From: Alphaproteobacteria bacterium HGW-Alphaproteobacteria-13
GTDB taxonomy: Bacteria; Pseudomonadota; Alphaproteobacteria; Sphingomonadales; Sphingomonadaceae
Direction: 5' to 3'
Length of the DNA: 17,304 nucleotides
Assembly (NCBI GenBank): GCA_002842935.1
Contig: PHEM01000022.1
Coordinates: 1-17,304, forward strand
Below are positions 7,690 to 14,501 of the stretch, one piece after another. Each line of letters begins with the position of its first letter. Positions within the stretch are counted from its first letter, which is position 1. The notes under the pieces are model-generated. The model was not told the DNA's origin and searched no databases. It worked only from the letters and a program-made list of their open reading frames with translations. Made by a program: the position numbers and the translations under genes.

Positions 7690-10488
7690 TCAGAAGCTGG
7701 CCGAAACGCCGAACTTCGCCGTCCAGCTATATTTTTCGTACTGGAGGAGACGCTTGGCGCCCTGATATTGCTGATAGGCGAAATAGGGGGCGTCGGTGAT
7801 GTTCACCCATTCGGCGAACAGGCGTATATTTTTCGCGACGCGGAATTTCGCCGACAGGTCGAGCTGGAAATGCTGGTCGACGATCCGGTCCTCTTCGGCC
7901 GTTCCGCCCAGTTCGTCGAGATATTTGCTGCGATAGGTCCCCGCCGCGCGCAGCGAGACCGGTCCCTTTTCATAGCCGAGCGCGACGTTGAACGTGTGCT
8001 TCGACGAAGCGGGCAGGGCGATGCGGCGCGGATCGGCCGGGTCGCCGTCCGTGAAGATCGTGCCCTTGGCATCGGTGAAAGTGTAATTGGCGTTGAGGAG
8101 CAGGCCGTCGAAGGGCGAGGGCAGCGATTTGAACTGGTGCGCGAAGGAAAGTTCCAGTCCCTTGATCTTCGCGGTCTCGCCATTCTGGAACGTCAGCGCT
8201 TCGGTATAATCGACGCCATAGGCAGTGCCGGGGTCCGAATCGCGCACTTCGACGATGAAATCCTTCACCGATTTCCAGAACAGGCCGGCGGTCAGCGCCG
8301 AATTGCTGGCGAAATACCATTCGGCCGACAGGTCGAGATTCCAGGCGCTGTAGGGCCTGAGGTCCGGGTTGCCGAATTCGGCCTCGCGATCCTCGTTGAT
8401 CGTGAAGCGGGGCGCGAGCCGCGACAGCTTCGGCCGGACAAGGCTCTTGTAGGCGCCGAAGCGCAGCACGGCGTCGCGCGACACGTCATAGCGGACGGCA
8501 AGGCTGGGCAGCCAGTCGGTATAGCGGCGCGTGAAGCGCGTCGGCGTGACGGGATCGGCCGCGTCATCCTCGTCGATCAGGAAACCGCGAATGTCGTTCC
8601 GCGTCCGTTCGACGCGGACGCCGCCGATGAGGCGCAGGTCGCTGCTGTCATAGCGGCCGAGCAGATAGCCGGCGAGAATATCCTCGTCGATCGCATAGTC
8701 GGACGCGGCCGAATCGAACAGCGTCCCTTCCGCGTCCAGCTCGAAATCGGCGAGGTTGCCGTGGAAGAAATCCGTCGGCGCGGTGCGGCCGGGCAGCGGG
8801 CCGAGGTCCTGGATGCGATAGGTCTGACCGCCGCCCAGCACGTCGGCGAGCGTATAGCTGCCGTCATAGCCGTCGTAGATGTTGACGTTGAAGTCATAGG
8901 ATTTTTTCCGCCAGCGCGACTTGATGCCGCCTTGCAGCGTGACGCTTCCCCGGTCGAGGGCGAATTCGCGCGCCGCATCGCCGCGCAGCGTCCATTCGCG
9001 GTCCCGCGAATCCGACAGCACCGTATTCTCCAGCTCGTTAAAGCCATAGCGGGTCGGATCGAGAAAGCGCGCCGTGTTGCCCGACACCTCGAACAGCGGG
9101 CGGCGCGGGTCGGCATAGTCGAAATCGACGTCGACGCCGTTGTTCTGGAAACGGGCGCGAAAACGAGTCGGGTCGATCGAGCCGTTTTCCAGCTCGCTCG
9201 CTTCGGCCCAGGCGGCGGAATAGGTCAGCTTCCATGGGCCGGTGACGGTTTCGCCGCCCAGCGTGACCGATTTGATCTTCTGCTTCTCGAACCGATCCTT
9301 CATGCGGCGGCGCACCTCGATGCGGCCGTCGCTGTCGCGGAAGAAGGCGGAGGTGTCGCTGCTTTCCGCGGCTACCGGGTCGCCGCTCATGATGAAGATC
9401 ACGTCGCCGCGATATTCCTGGTCCGAAAATTCGCTGTAGAGACCGCGGGCATACAGCTTGGTGGCGTCACTGGCGCGGAAATCGAGGCTCAGCGAACCGC
9501 CGAGGCGCTCGCGCTCCACGTCATAGTCGCGATATTGCAGCTCCTCGGCATAGACGATGCCGTCGTTGCTGACGTTCCAGCCGGCGCCTTCGATATTGTC
9601 GGTCTCGAACTTGCGGCGATAATAGCTGACACCGCCCGCGATGCCGAAATTGTCGGTGATGCGGGTCGAGAAATCGAGGCTGGCCTTGGGCGTCAGCGCA
9701 TCGGCATAATTGTTGTAGCTGCCTTCCAGCTTGACCGACAGCAGGTCCTTCTTGCGGTCGAAGGCGCTGGTGGTGTTGATCTCGATCGACGCGCCCAGCG
9801 TGTCGGCGTCCATGTCGGCGGTCAGGGTTTTCTTGACTTCGATCGATTCGATCAGCTCCGCCGCGACGACGTCGAGCGCCACGGAACGGACGTCGCTTTC
9901 GGGGGCGGGGACGCGCGTGCCGTTGATCGACGCGGCGTTGAGTTCGGGATCGAGTCCGCGAACCGAAACGAAGCGGCCTTCGCCCTGGTCGGCGAGGATG
10001 TTGACGCCGGGCAGGCGGCGCAGCGATTCGGCGACATTCTGATCGGGAAACTGACCGATCGCGTCGCGAGTCAGCACGCTTTCGACGCCGTCGGCGGCGC
10101 GTTGCCGCGACAGGCTGCTCGCGAGGTTGGCGGCTTGGCCGACGACCAGGATGGACCCGTCGGTGCCGAGCGTCATGTTCGCGGTCAGCGTTCCCGTGCC
10201 GGGAACCGCGATCGTCCGCGTGCGCGCATCGGCCCCGGCATAGCGCGCCTCCAGCGTATAGGTGCCGCCGGGAATGTCGGTGAAGCGAAAGCTGCCGTCG
10301 CGGTCTGCCTCCGCGACGCGGCCCAGTTCGACGATGCGAAGCTCGGCGCCCTGAAGCGCGCGGGTGTCGGTGGCGTCGGTGACGGTGCCGACGACGTCGG
10401 AGGCCAGCGCGGTGACGGGCAGGGCAGCGGCCAGCGATAGGCAGGTGCCGAGCAGGATGCGCGAACGGACGGCGTGAAACTGATGCAT
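7690..10488 (-). CDS. TonB-dependent receptor (Caulobacter/Xanthomonas type) with N-terminal carboxypeptidase-regulatory-like domain
   Basis: An outer-membrane active transporter of 932 residues driven by TonB/ExbBD. It has a signal peptide ending in ALA at residues 27-29, then a carboxypeptidase-regulatory-like beta-sandwich (about 32-105, with GTVTDATDTRALQGAELRI and FTDIPGGTYTLEARYAG). The plug follows, with the hallmark of the large Xanthomonas/Caulobacter receptor subfamily, VLTRDAIGQFPDQNVAESLRRLPGVNI and RGLDPELNAASINGTRVP (long stretch, about 145-200). The rest is a 22-strand barrel ending in a terminal Phe (GVSASF), as outer-membrane proteins do. The ATG at 10488 is chosen because GGGGGA lies just upstream; the frame also extends to a TTG at 10509 without support. 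The substrate is unknown; the phosphatase encoded directly downstream points to an organophosphate or phosphorylated sugar. A dyad and a weak Pho-box-like sequence lie upstream. Confidence 0.94.
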   Translation of the reverse strand: MHQFHAVRSRILLGTCLSLAAALPVTALASDVVGTVTDATDTRALQGAELRIVELGRVAEADRDGSFRFTDIPGGTYTLEARYAGADARTRTIAVPGTGTLTANMTLGTDGSILVVGQAANLASSLSRQRAADGVESVLTRDAIGQFPDQNVAESLRRLPGVNILADQGEGRFVSVRGLDPELNAASINGTRVPAPESDVRSVALDVVAAELIESIEVKKTLTADMDADTLGASIEINTTSAFDRKKDLLSVKLEGSYNNYADALTPKASLDFSTRITDNFGIAGGVSYYRRKFETDNIEGAGWNVSNDGIVYAEELQYRDYDVERERLGGSLSLDFRASDATKLYARGLYSEFSDQEYRGDVIFIMSGDPVAAESSDTSAFFRDSDGRIEVRRRMKDRFEKQKIKSVTLGGETVTGPWKLTYSAAWAEASELENGSIDPTRFRARFQNNGVDVDFDYADPRRPLFEVSGNTARFLDPTRYGFNELENTVLSDSRDREWTLRGDAAREFALDRGSVTLQGGIKSRWRKKSYDFNVNIYDGYDGSYTLADVLGGGQTYRIQDLGPLPGRTAPTDFFHGNLADFELDAEGTLFDSAASDYAIDEDILAGYLLGRYDSSDLRLIGGVRVERTRNDIRGFLIDEDDAADPVTPTRFTRRYTDWLPSLAVRYDVSRDAVLRFGAYKSLVRPKLSRLAPRFTINEDREAEFGNPDLRPYSAWNLDLSAEWYFASNSALTAGLFWKSVKDFIVEVRDSDPGTAYGVDYTEALTFQNGETAKIKGLELSFAHQFKSLPSPFDGLLLNANYTFTDAKGTIFTDGDPADPRRIALPASSKHTFNVALGYEKGPVSLRAAGTYRSKYLDELGGTAEEDRIVDQHFQLDLSAKFRVAKNIRLFAEWVNITDAPYFAYQQYQGAKRLLQYEKYSWTAKFGVSASF

Positions 10489-10567
10489 GATATCCCCCGG
10501 AGAGAGCAAGACGCTCGCCAGGGCTTTTTCGCTTCCCGGCGAGTCGAGGGGGCTATTGGCTGCGCTC

Positions 10568-10608
10568 TGTGACAGGCGTATTACGCGAGTGTCACACTAT
10601 TGAAACAG
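10568..10608 (-). promoter_or_regulatory. Dyad and Pho-box-like sequence upstream of the TonB receptor gene
   Basis: About 80-120 nt before the receptor start lies TGTGACA (10568-10574) facing TGTCACA (10590-10596), a perfect 7-bp dyad. Nested inside is the 11-bp palindrome GCGTATTACGC (10576-10586). On the - strand, CTGTTTCAATAGTGTGACAC (10608-10589) contains TGTTTCA and TGTGACA spaced exactly 11 bases apart. That spacing is that of PhoB half-sites, although the match to CTGTCAT is poor. The symmetry is observed; binding by PhoB or another regulator is inference from the adjacent phosphatase. Confidence 0.4.
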
Positions 10609-10629
10609 AAGGGGCGGGCGACGACCCGC

Positions 10630-12192
10630 TCAGCCGATATGCTTGAAGATCCACCCGACGCTCGCGCCGCCCGCCGGGGCCGCGCCGGTGACGACGAGCT
10701 GTTCGGTGGGGTGGGGGCGGCCGTCGCCGTCGACCCACAGGCTCTGCTCGATTTCCAGCGCGCCTTCGGAGGTGCGGAACTGCCACAGCGGGCCGCCCGC
10801 GATGCGCAGCAGCGCGCCGAGCTTGTCGGCGGTCAGGCTGGCCGTGATGTTGCGGCCAAGGTGGAAGCGCAGCGCGAAGCCCTTTTCGCCCTTGCGGCGG
10901 CTGTGCGGCGCGGGCAGCAGCATGTCCTCGCCGCGCAGCTCGCGTCCGTTGGGTGACAGGATCAGCAGGCGGCGGTGGATCAGGCCGTGGCGGCGGGCAT
11001 AGCCGTCGTGGCTCATCTCGACGCGGCTGCCCTGCGTCGTCTCGCGCCGGTCCAGTTCGACTTCGGTGACGCCCTTGCCCAGCGATCCGTTCGGCAGGAT
11101 CGCGGTCGAGTTGCTGTCGGCGAGGACCAGCGTCGAATGCGCTGCCGTGGTGCGCAGGCCGCGCGCGAGACCGGCGGGGATCGTCGCGCCCGTCAGCGCC
11201 GCGCCGCCGCAATTGACGACGATGCGCTCGTCGCCGTCCGACAGCTCGAAGGCGAGTGTCGAGGCGCAGCCCGCCTCCGTCACGCGCGCGATCGGCGGCG
11301 GCGCGGCGTCGGCGAGCAGCACGACCTTGTTCGCGACCAGCCGCTGATAGCCCCAGTCGCGCGCCTGTTTCAGCGGGCGCGTGCGCACGCCGCTCGCCGC
11401 GACGATCGCCTGCACATGCGCGGCGTCGGTCGCGCCGCTGCCCTGCCAGCACCCCATGCCGCCGTCGCTGTGGAGCAGGCCCAGCAGCGCGGGGACGGCA
11501 CGCGCCAGCACTTCCTGCACGAAGGGCGGCACCTCCATGCGGCGCATGTCGTATATGCGCGCCAGCATCGACAGCGCCATGATCGCGTCGAGCTGTGCCT
11601 GCGGCGAGCGCGAGATATTGCCGCCGTCGGCATAGAAGCTGGTTTCCAGCACCTTGCGCAGCCCGGCCTCGCCGAACACCTGCCGTGGCTCGCCGCCGGG
11701 CATCAGCAGCGAGGCGGCGACGATGCCGACCCACGCGACCATCTGCCCCGTGCCGGGGCGCTGCTTGTCGGCGGCGCGGTCGAGGTGGCGCGCCGCGCGC
11801 GCGAGATGGTTGAGCACGGCGGAGCGATAGACGAGATCGCTGGACGACAGGATCAGCGGCGCGTGCGCGGCCCAATGGAGAATGCGCCAGCCGCTGTTCT
11901 CCGCGCTCCATGCGGGTTCGCTCACCGTCTCGCCGTGCGTGCCAAGCCACAGGCGCACCACCGCCTCGGCGATCGGGGCGCCGTCGGCGCGCGTGCCGGT
12001 CGCGGCAAGATCGCGCAGCCAGGCGAAGCTGTGCAGATAGTCGGCGAAGGCGGGCGCGACGTCGAGAGTGGCGAAGTCGAGTTCGCCGAGCGGCAGCTTG
12101 AGGCCCCGGTGCAGGAAATGCCCGGCGCGGATCGCCGTGCCCGCGCGCGCGTCGCCCGGATCGGGAAGGGAGGGGGGCGGGGGAGAGGTCAC
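10630..12192 (-). CDS. Heparinase II/III-like protein
   Basis: A 520-residue protein of the heparinase II/III-like family, whose characterised members are polysaccharide lyases. It combines an alpha-helical (toroid) N-terminal part with a beta-sandwich C-terminal part. Visible family marks are ENSGWRILHWA, the segment DGGNISRSP (residues 189-197) at the helical core, LHSDGGMGCWQG, and AHSTLVLADSNS (H352) at the start of the beta-rich part. No signal peptide is evident, so the location is unclear. The GTG at 12192 is preferred because GGTGGAGA sits about 9 nt upstream; the frame reaches a GTG at 12207 that lacks a ribosome binding site. The gene begins 18 nt after the rpe stop, so the two are probably co-transcribed. 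The substrate is unknown. I recall this pairing with rpe and purH from sphingomonads, where a role in cell-envelope polysaccharide is only guessed. Confidence 0.88.
   Translation of the reverse strand: MTSPPPPSLPDPGDARAGTAIRAGHFLHRGLKLPLGELDFATLDVAPAFADYLHSFAWLRDLAATGTRADGAPIAEAVVRLWLGTHGETVSEPAWSAENSGWRILHWAAHAPLILSSSDLVYRSAVLNHLARAARHLDRAADKQRPGTGQMVAWVGIVAASLLMPGGEPRQVFGEAGLRKVLETSFYADGGNISRSPQAQLDAIMALSMLARIYDMRRMEVPPFVQEVLARAVPALLGLLHSDGGMGCWQGSGATDAAHVQAIVAASGVRTRPLKQARDWGYQRLVANKVVLLADAAPPPIARVTEAGCASTLAFELSDGDERIVVNCGGAALTGATIPAGLARGLRTTAAHSTLVLADSNSTAILPNGSLGKGVTEVELDRRETTQGSRVEMSHDGYARRHGLIHRRLLILSPNGRELRGEDMLLPAPHSRRKGEKGFALRFHLGRNITASLTADKLGALLRIAGGPLWQFRTSEGALEIEQSLWVDGDGRPHPTEQLVVTGAAPAGGASVGWIFKHIG
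12163..12183 (+). other. Putative G-quadruplex motif at the start of the heparinase-like gene
   Basis: On the + strand, four G-runs (GGG 12163-12165, GGG 12168-12170, six G at 12172-12177, five G at 12179-12183) are separated by loops of 2, 1 and 1 bases, which satisfies the usual quadruplex rule with short loops. It lies about 9-29 nt inside the heparinase-like coding start and on the template strand of that gene, where it encodes a proline-rich N-terminus. Formation in the cell is not shown. Confidence 0.5.
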
Positions 12193-12210
12193 GGGCCAGC
12201 TCTCCACCGA

Positions 12211-12882
12211 TCAGGCGCCGCGCAGACGCCGGATATTGTCGGCATAGGCGTCGGGTCCGCCCTTGAAGGTCGCCGTGCCCGCGACCAGCACGTCGGCCCC
12301 CGCCGCGATCGCCAGCGGCGCCGTCGCCGCGTCGATGCCGCCATCGACTTCCAGCCTGATGTCGCGGCCCGACTTGTCGATCATCTTGCGCACCGCCTCG
12401 ATCTTGCGAAGCTGGCTGGAAATGAAGCTCTGGCCGCCGAAGCCGGGATTGACGCTCATGATCAGCACAAGGTCGATGTCGTCGATCAGATAGTCGAGCA
12501 TCTTCGCCGGGGTTCCGGGGTTGAGCGAAACGCCCGCCTGCTTGCCCAGCGACTTGATGTGCTGGACGCTGCGGTGGATATGCGGTCCCGCCTCCGGATG
12601 GACGGTGATGATATCGGCGCCCGCCGCCGCGAAGGCGTCGAGGAAATGATCGACCGGCGAAATCATCAGATGGACGTCGAAGGGCAGCGTCGAATGCGGG
12701 CGCAGCGCCTTCACCACCATCGGCCCGATCGTCAGGTTCGGCACATAATGGCCGTCCATCACGTCGATATGCACCCAGTCCGCGCCCGCCGCCTCGATCG
12801 CGCGCACTTCTTCGCCCAGCCGCGCGAAGTCGGCGCTGAGAATCGAGGGGGAAATGCGGACGGAGGGCGGGTTCGCGGTCAT
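12211..12882 (-). CDS. rpe: Ribulose-phosphate 3-epimerase
   Basis: Interconverts D-ribulose 5-phosphate and D-xylulose 5-phosphate in the pentose phosphate pathway, in the cytoplasm. It has 223 residues, the standard length of this TIM-barrel enzyme. Visible are ISPSILSADFARLGEE at the N-terminus, the metal and catalytic stretch HIDVMDGHYVPN (H38, D40, D43), FDVHLMI (H71), SLNPGTP, the phosphate-side loop SVNPGFGGQSFI, and EVDGGI (D180). The four expected metal ligands H38, D40, H71 and D180 are all present. The ATG at 12882 has AAGG about 9 nt upstream. The gene lies 57 nt after the small membrane protein gene and 18 nt before the heparinase-like gene, so it may be part of a longer - strand transcript. 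Confidence 0.98.
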   Translation of the reverse strand: MTANPPSVRISPSILSADFARLGEEVRAIEAAGADWVHIDVMDGHYVPNLTIGPMVVKALRPHSTLPFDVHLMISPVDHFLDAFAAAGADIITVHPEAGPHIHRSVQHIKSLGKQAGVSLNPGTPAKMLDYLIDDIDLVLIMSVNPGFGGQSFISSQLRKIEAVRKMIDKSGRDIRLEVDGGIDAATAPLAIAAGADVLVAGTATFKGGPDAYADNIRRLRGA

Positions 12883-12939
12883 GGCGACCGGCCTTAACCA
12901 TCTAGCCGGTGCGGGGCAAGCGGGTGCGCGTCGGAGCGC

Positions 12940-13182
12940 CTATCGCCAGCGCCAGCCGCCCTCCGTCCGCGCGCGATAGAGGGGAAGGGGAGCCAGTCCC
13001 GCGAGGGCGGCCATGACGATCGTCAGCGCGGGCTGCCCGTGGAATAACAGGGCGACGCCCACGATCAGCGCGACATGCAGCGCGAGCAGGACCCAGCCCT
13101 GCCAGGCGATCGGCAGGCCGACGCCATAGCCGCGGCGCTTGGGCCGGAACCAGGGGCGATCGTCGAGAATCAGGTGCAGCAT
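12940..13182 (-). CDS. Small membrane protein with two predicted helices
   Basis: An 80-residue protein of unknown function. After a polar N-terminus (MLHLILDDRPWFRPKRRGYG) come two hydrophobic segments, about residues 26-46 (GWVLLALHVALIVGVALLF) and 51-67 (ALTIVMAALAGLAPLPL), and a basic C-terminal tail (YRARTEGGWRWR). It is likely an inner-membrane hairpin. GGAGG lies 10 nt before the ATG at 13182, which supports the start strongly. The start codon is one base beyond the stop of the ribbon-helix-helix gene (TGA-T-ATG), so translation is probably coupled, and the ribosome binding site lies inside that gene. No family is recognised. Context suggests work with the SPFH protein in the same membrane, which is inference. 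Confidence 0.82.
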   Translation of the reverse strand: MLHLILDDRPWFRPKRRGYGVGLPIAWQGWVLLALHVALIVGVALLFHGQPALTIVMAALAGLAPLPLYRARTEGGWRWR

Positions 13183-13183
13183 A

Positions 13184-13387
13184 TCAATTCCCTCCCTTCG
13201 GCGGACGGCCGCGTTTGGGCGCGCCCGAGGGCGTCACTTTCACGCCGCGGCGGGCCAGCGCTTCGCGCAGCAGGATTTCGATCTCGGCATTGGCGCTGCG
13301 CAACTCGACCGCGGCCAGCCGTTCGATCGCGGCGTAGAGCGCCGGATCGAGGCGGAGGGCAAAGGCTTTCTTCGCGGTGGCGGGCAT
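13184..13387 (-). CDS. Arc-like ribbon-helix-helix protein with AT-hook-like C-terminus
   Basis: A 67-residue predicted DNA-binding protein. Residues of about 6-12 (AFALRLD) form the DNA-contacting beta strand, followed by helix A (PALYAAIERLAAVEL) and helix B (SANAEIEILLREALARRG), the order of Arc/MetJ dimers. The C-terminus carries APKRGRPPKGG, whose RGRPPK core matches an AT-hook for the minor groove of AT-rich DNA. The ATG at 13387 is preferred since GAGG lies 8 nt upstream; the in-frame ATG at 13414 has no such site. It stands between the SPFH gene (93 nt upstream) and the small membrane protein gene (1 nt downstream). Autoregulation through the AT-rich island upstream of the SPFH gene is plausible but unproven. 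An antitoxin role was considered, but the neighbour does not look like a known toxin. Confidence 0.85.
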   Translation of the reverse strand: MPATAKKAFALRLDPALYAAIERLAAVELRSANAEIEILLREALARRGVKVTPSGAPKRGRPPKGGN

Positions 13388-13480
13388 GAAACAAACCTCA
13401 ATTCCCGTTCGCATCGAGCGACGTCGCGATGCCTGTCGGACTCGGCGCTCGAAGGGCGCGATACGAACGGGTTCGTTGGA

Positions 13481-14383
13481 TCAGTAGAGCGAACCCGCGT
13501 TGACGACCGGCTGCGTGTCGCGTTCGCCGCACAGCACGACCATCAGGTTCGACACCATCGCCGCCTTGCGTTCGTCGTCGAGTTCGACGACCTGCTTTTC
13601 GGACAAGTGAGTCAGCGCCATCTCGACCATCGTCACCGCGCCTTCGACCAGCTTGGTGCGCGCGGCGATCACGGCCTCGGCCTGCTGGCGGCGCAGCATC
13701 GCGCCCGCGATCTCCGGCGCATAGGCAAGGTGCGTCAGGCCGCATTCGTCGACCGTGATCCCTGCGACGTCCAGCCGCTCGATCAGCGCCTTCCTCAACT
13801 CGACGCCGACTTCGTCATGATGGCCGCGCAGCGTGATGTCGTGATGCTCGTGATCGTCATAGGGATAGCGCGATCCGATGGCCCGCACCGCCGCCTCGAT
13901 CTGCGCGAGGACGAATTCCTTGTAATCGTCGACGTCGAACAGCGCTTGTGCGGTGTCGGTGACGCGCCACACGACCTGCGCCGCCATTTCGATCGGGTTG
14001 CCGCGCGCATCGTTGACCTTGATCGTCTCCGAAATGACGTTGTTGGCGCGCACCGCGATCTTCTTGCGCGTCAGCCACGGCAGCACCCAGCGCAGCCCGG
14101 CTTCGCGGTCGGTGCCCTTGTAGCTGCCGAACAACTGGATCGCCGCCGCCTCGTTGGGGTTGATGAGGTAGAAGCCGCAAAGGATCAGCGTGCCGATCCC
14201 TGCCGCCAGAGCCATGACGACCCATTTCCATCCGACCTGGACGGCCGCGGTCCCGTTGCCGATGCCCGTCCACAACGCAAGGCCGAGCAACAGCAGCCAG
14301 ATCAGCAGCATCAGATAGCCGCTTTGCGTATTGGCGCGCGTCTCCCGGCTGCGGTTCAGCGCCGGCGTTCCCGTATCGACCAT
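13481..14383 (-). CDS. SPFH/band 7 domain membrane protein
   Basis: A 300-residue membrane-anchored member of the SPFH (stomatin/prohibitin/flotillin/HflK) superfamily. Such proteins form large rings or platforms in the inner membrane and often control proteases or membrane domains. Two hydrophobic segments lie at about residues 23-42 and 53-73. The SPFH domain follows, starting at LINPNEAAAIQLFGSYKGT, with GLRWVLPWLTRKKIAVR, the short motif NDARGNPIEMAAQVVWRV, and the helical part ELRKALIERLDVAGITVDECGL (in two blocks). The C-terminal helix is rich in Ala, Glu and Gln (RRQQAEAVIAARTKLVEGA). The ATG at 14383 is chosen because GGAGG stands 5 nt before it; the frame extends upstream to 14458 only through AT-rich non-coding sequence. 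It is the first gene of a group with the ribbon-helix-helix and small membrane proteins. The specific function is unknown. Confidence 0.93.
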   Translation of the reverse strand: MVDTGTPALNRSRETRANTQSGYLMLLIWLLLLGLALWTGIGNGTAAVQVGWKWVVMALAAGIGTLILCGFYLINPNEAAAIQLFGSYKGTDREAGLRWVLPWLTRKKIAVRANNVISETIKVNDARGNPIEMAAQVVWRVTDTAQALFDVDDYKEFVLAQIEAAVRAIGSRYPYDDHEHHDITLRGHHDEVGVELRKALIERLDVAGITVDECGLTHLAYAPEIAGAMLRRQQAEAVIAARTKLVEGAVTMVEMALTHLSEKQVVELDDERKAAMVSNLMVVLCGERDTQPVVNAGSLY

Positions 14384-14400
14384 CTTTTCCTCCGAATCAT

Positions 14401-14448
14401 TCGATATAATTATGATATCATATTTATATTGTTTTTCGGGGCGGTCAA
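14401..14448 (-). promoter_or_regulatory. AT-rich promoter island with 12-bp palindrome upstream of the SPFH operon
   Basis: Bases 14401-14431 are almost entirely A and T in an otherwise GC-rich region, and lie 18-48 nt before the SPFH start. They include the perfect palindrome TATGATATCATA (14411-14422). On the - strand TTGACC (14448-14443) could be a -35 box, with TATAAA or TAAATA 14-16 bases further as a candidate -10 box; the spacing is not ideal. The composition and palindrome are observed. A promoter is likely from position. Binding by the AT-hook/ribbon-helix-helix protein of this operon is a hypothesis. Confidence 0.55.
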
Positions 14449-14449
14449 C

Positions 14450-14480
14450 ATAAAACAAAGGGGCGAAAATCGCCCCTTTG
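14450..14480 (-). terminator. Intrinsic terminator of the M3 peptidase gene
   Basis: On the - strand, CAAAGGGGCGA (14480-14470) pairs perfectly over 11 bp with TCGCCCCTTTG (14466-14456) around a 3-nt loop and is followed by TTTTAT (14455-14450). It begins 21 nt after the peptidase stop codon and lies just before the SPFH promoter region, so it separates the two transcription units. Confidence 0.88.
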
Positions 14481-14501
14481 CCTGTTCGCCGTGCCTGCGG
14501 A

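Noticed and set aside
7675..10440. 921-codon frame on the + strand opposite the TonB receptor
   Set aside because: It mirrors the receptor almost exactly, has low-complexity composition rich in Arg, Ala, Glu and Val, and has no ribosome binding site or family motif.
10614..10629. Terminator after the heparinase-like gene
   Set aside because: Only a 5-bp stem (GCGGG/CCCGC) with no following T-run on the - strand; too weak to call.
10975..12897. 640-codon + strand frame opposite the heparinase-like and rpe genes
   Set aside because: It spans two well-supported genes on the other strand and shows no domain; a codon-bias shadow.
12940..13387. RHH gene plus small gene as a type II toxin–antitoxin pair
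   Set aside because: The 80-aa partner is a two-helix membrane protein with no RelE, HicA, MazF or PIN features, and both genes sit behind an SPFH gene; a toxin role cannot be supported from sequence.
13463..13476. ACGAAC/GTTCGT inverted repeat between the SPFH and RHH genes
   Set aside because: Six base pairs with a 2-nt spacer are too short to be an RNA hairpin of note and common by chance at this GC content.
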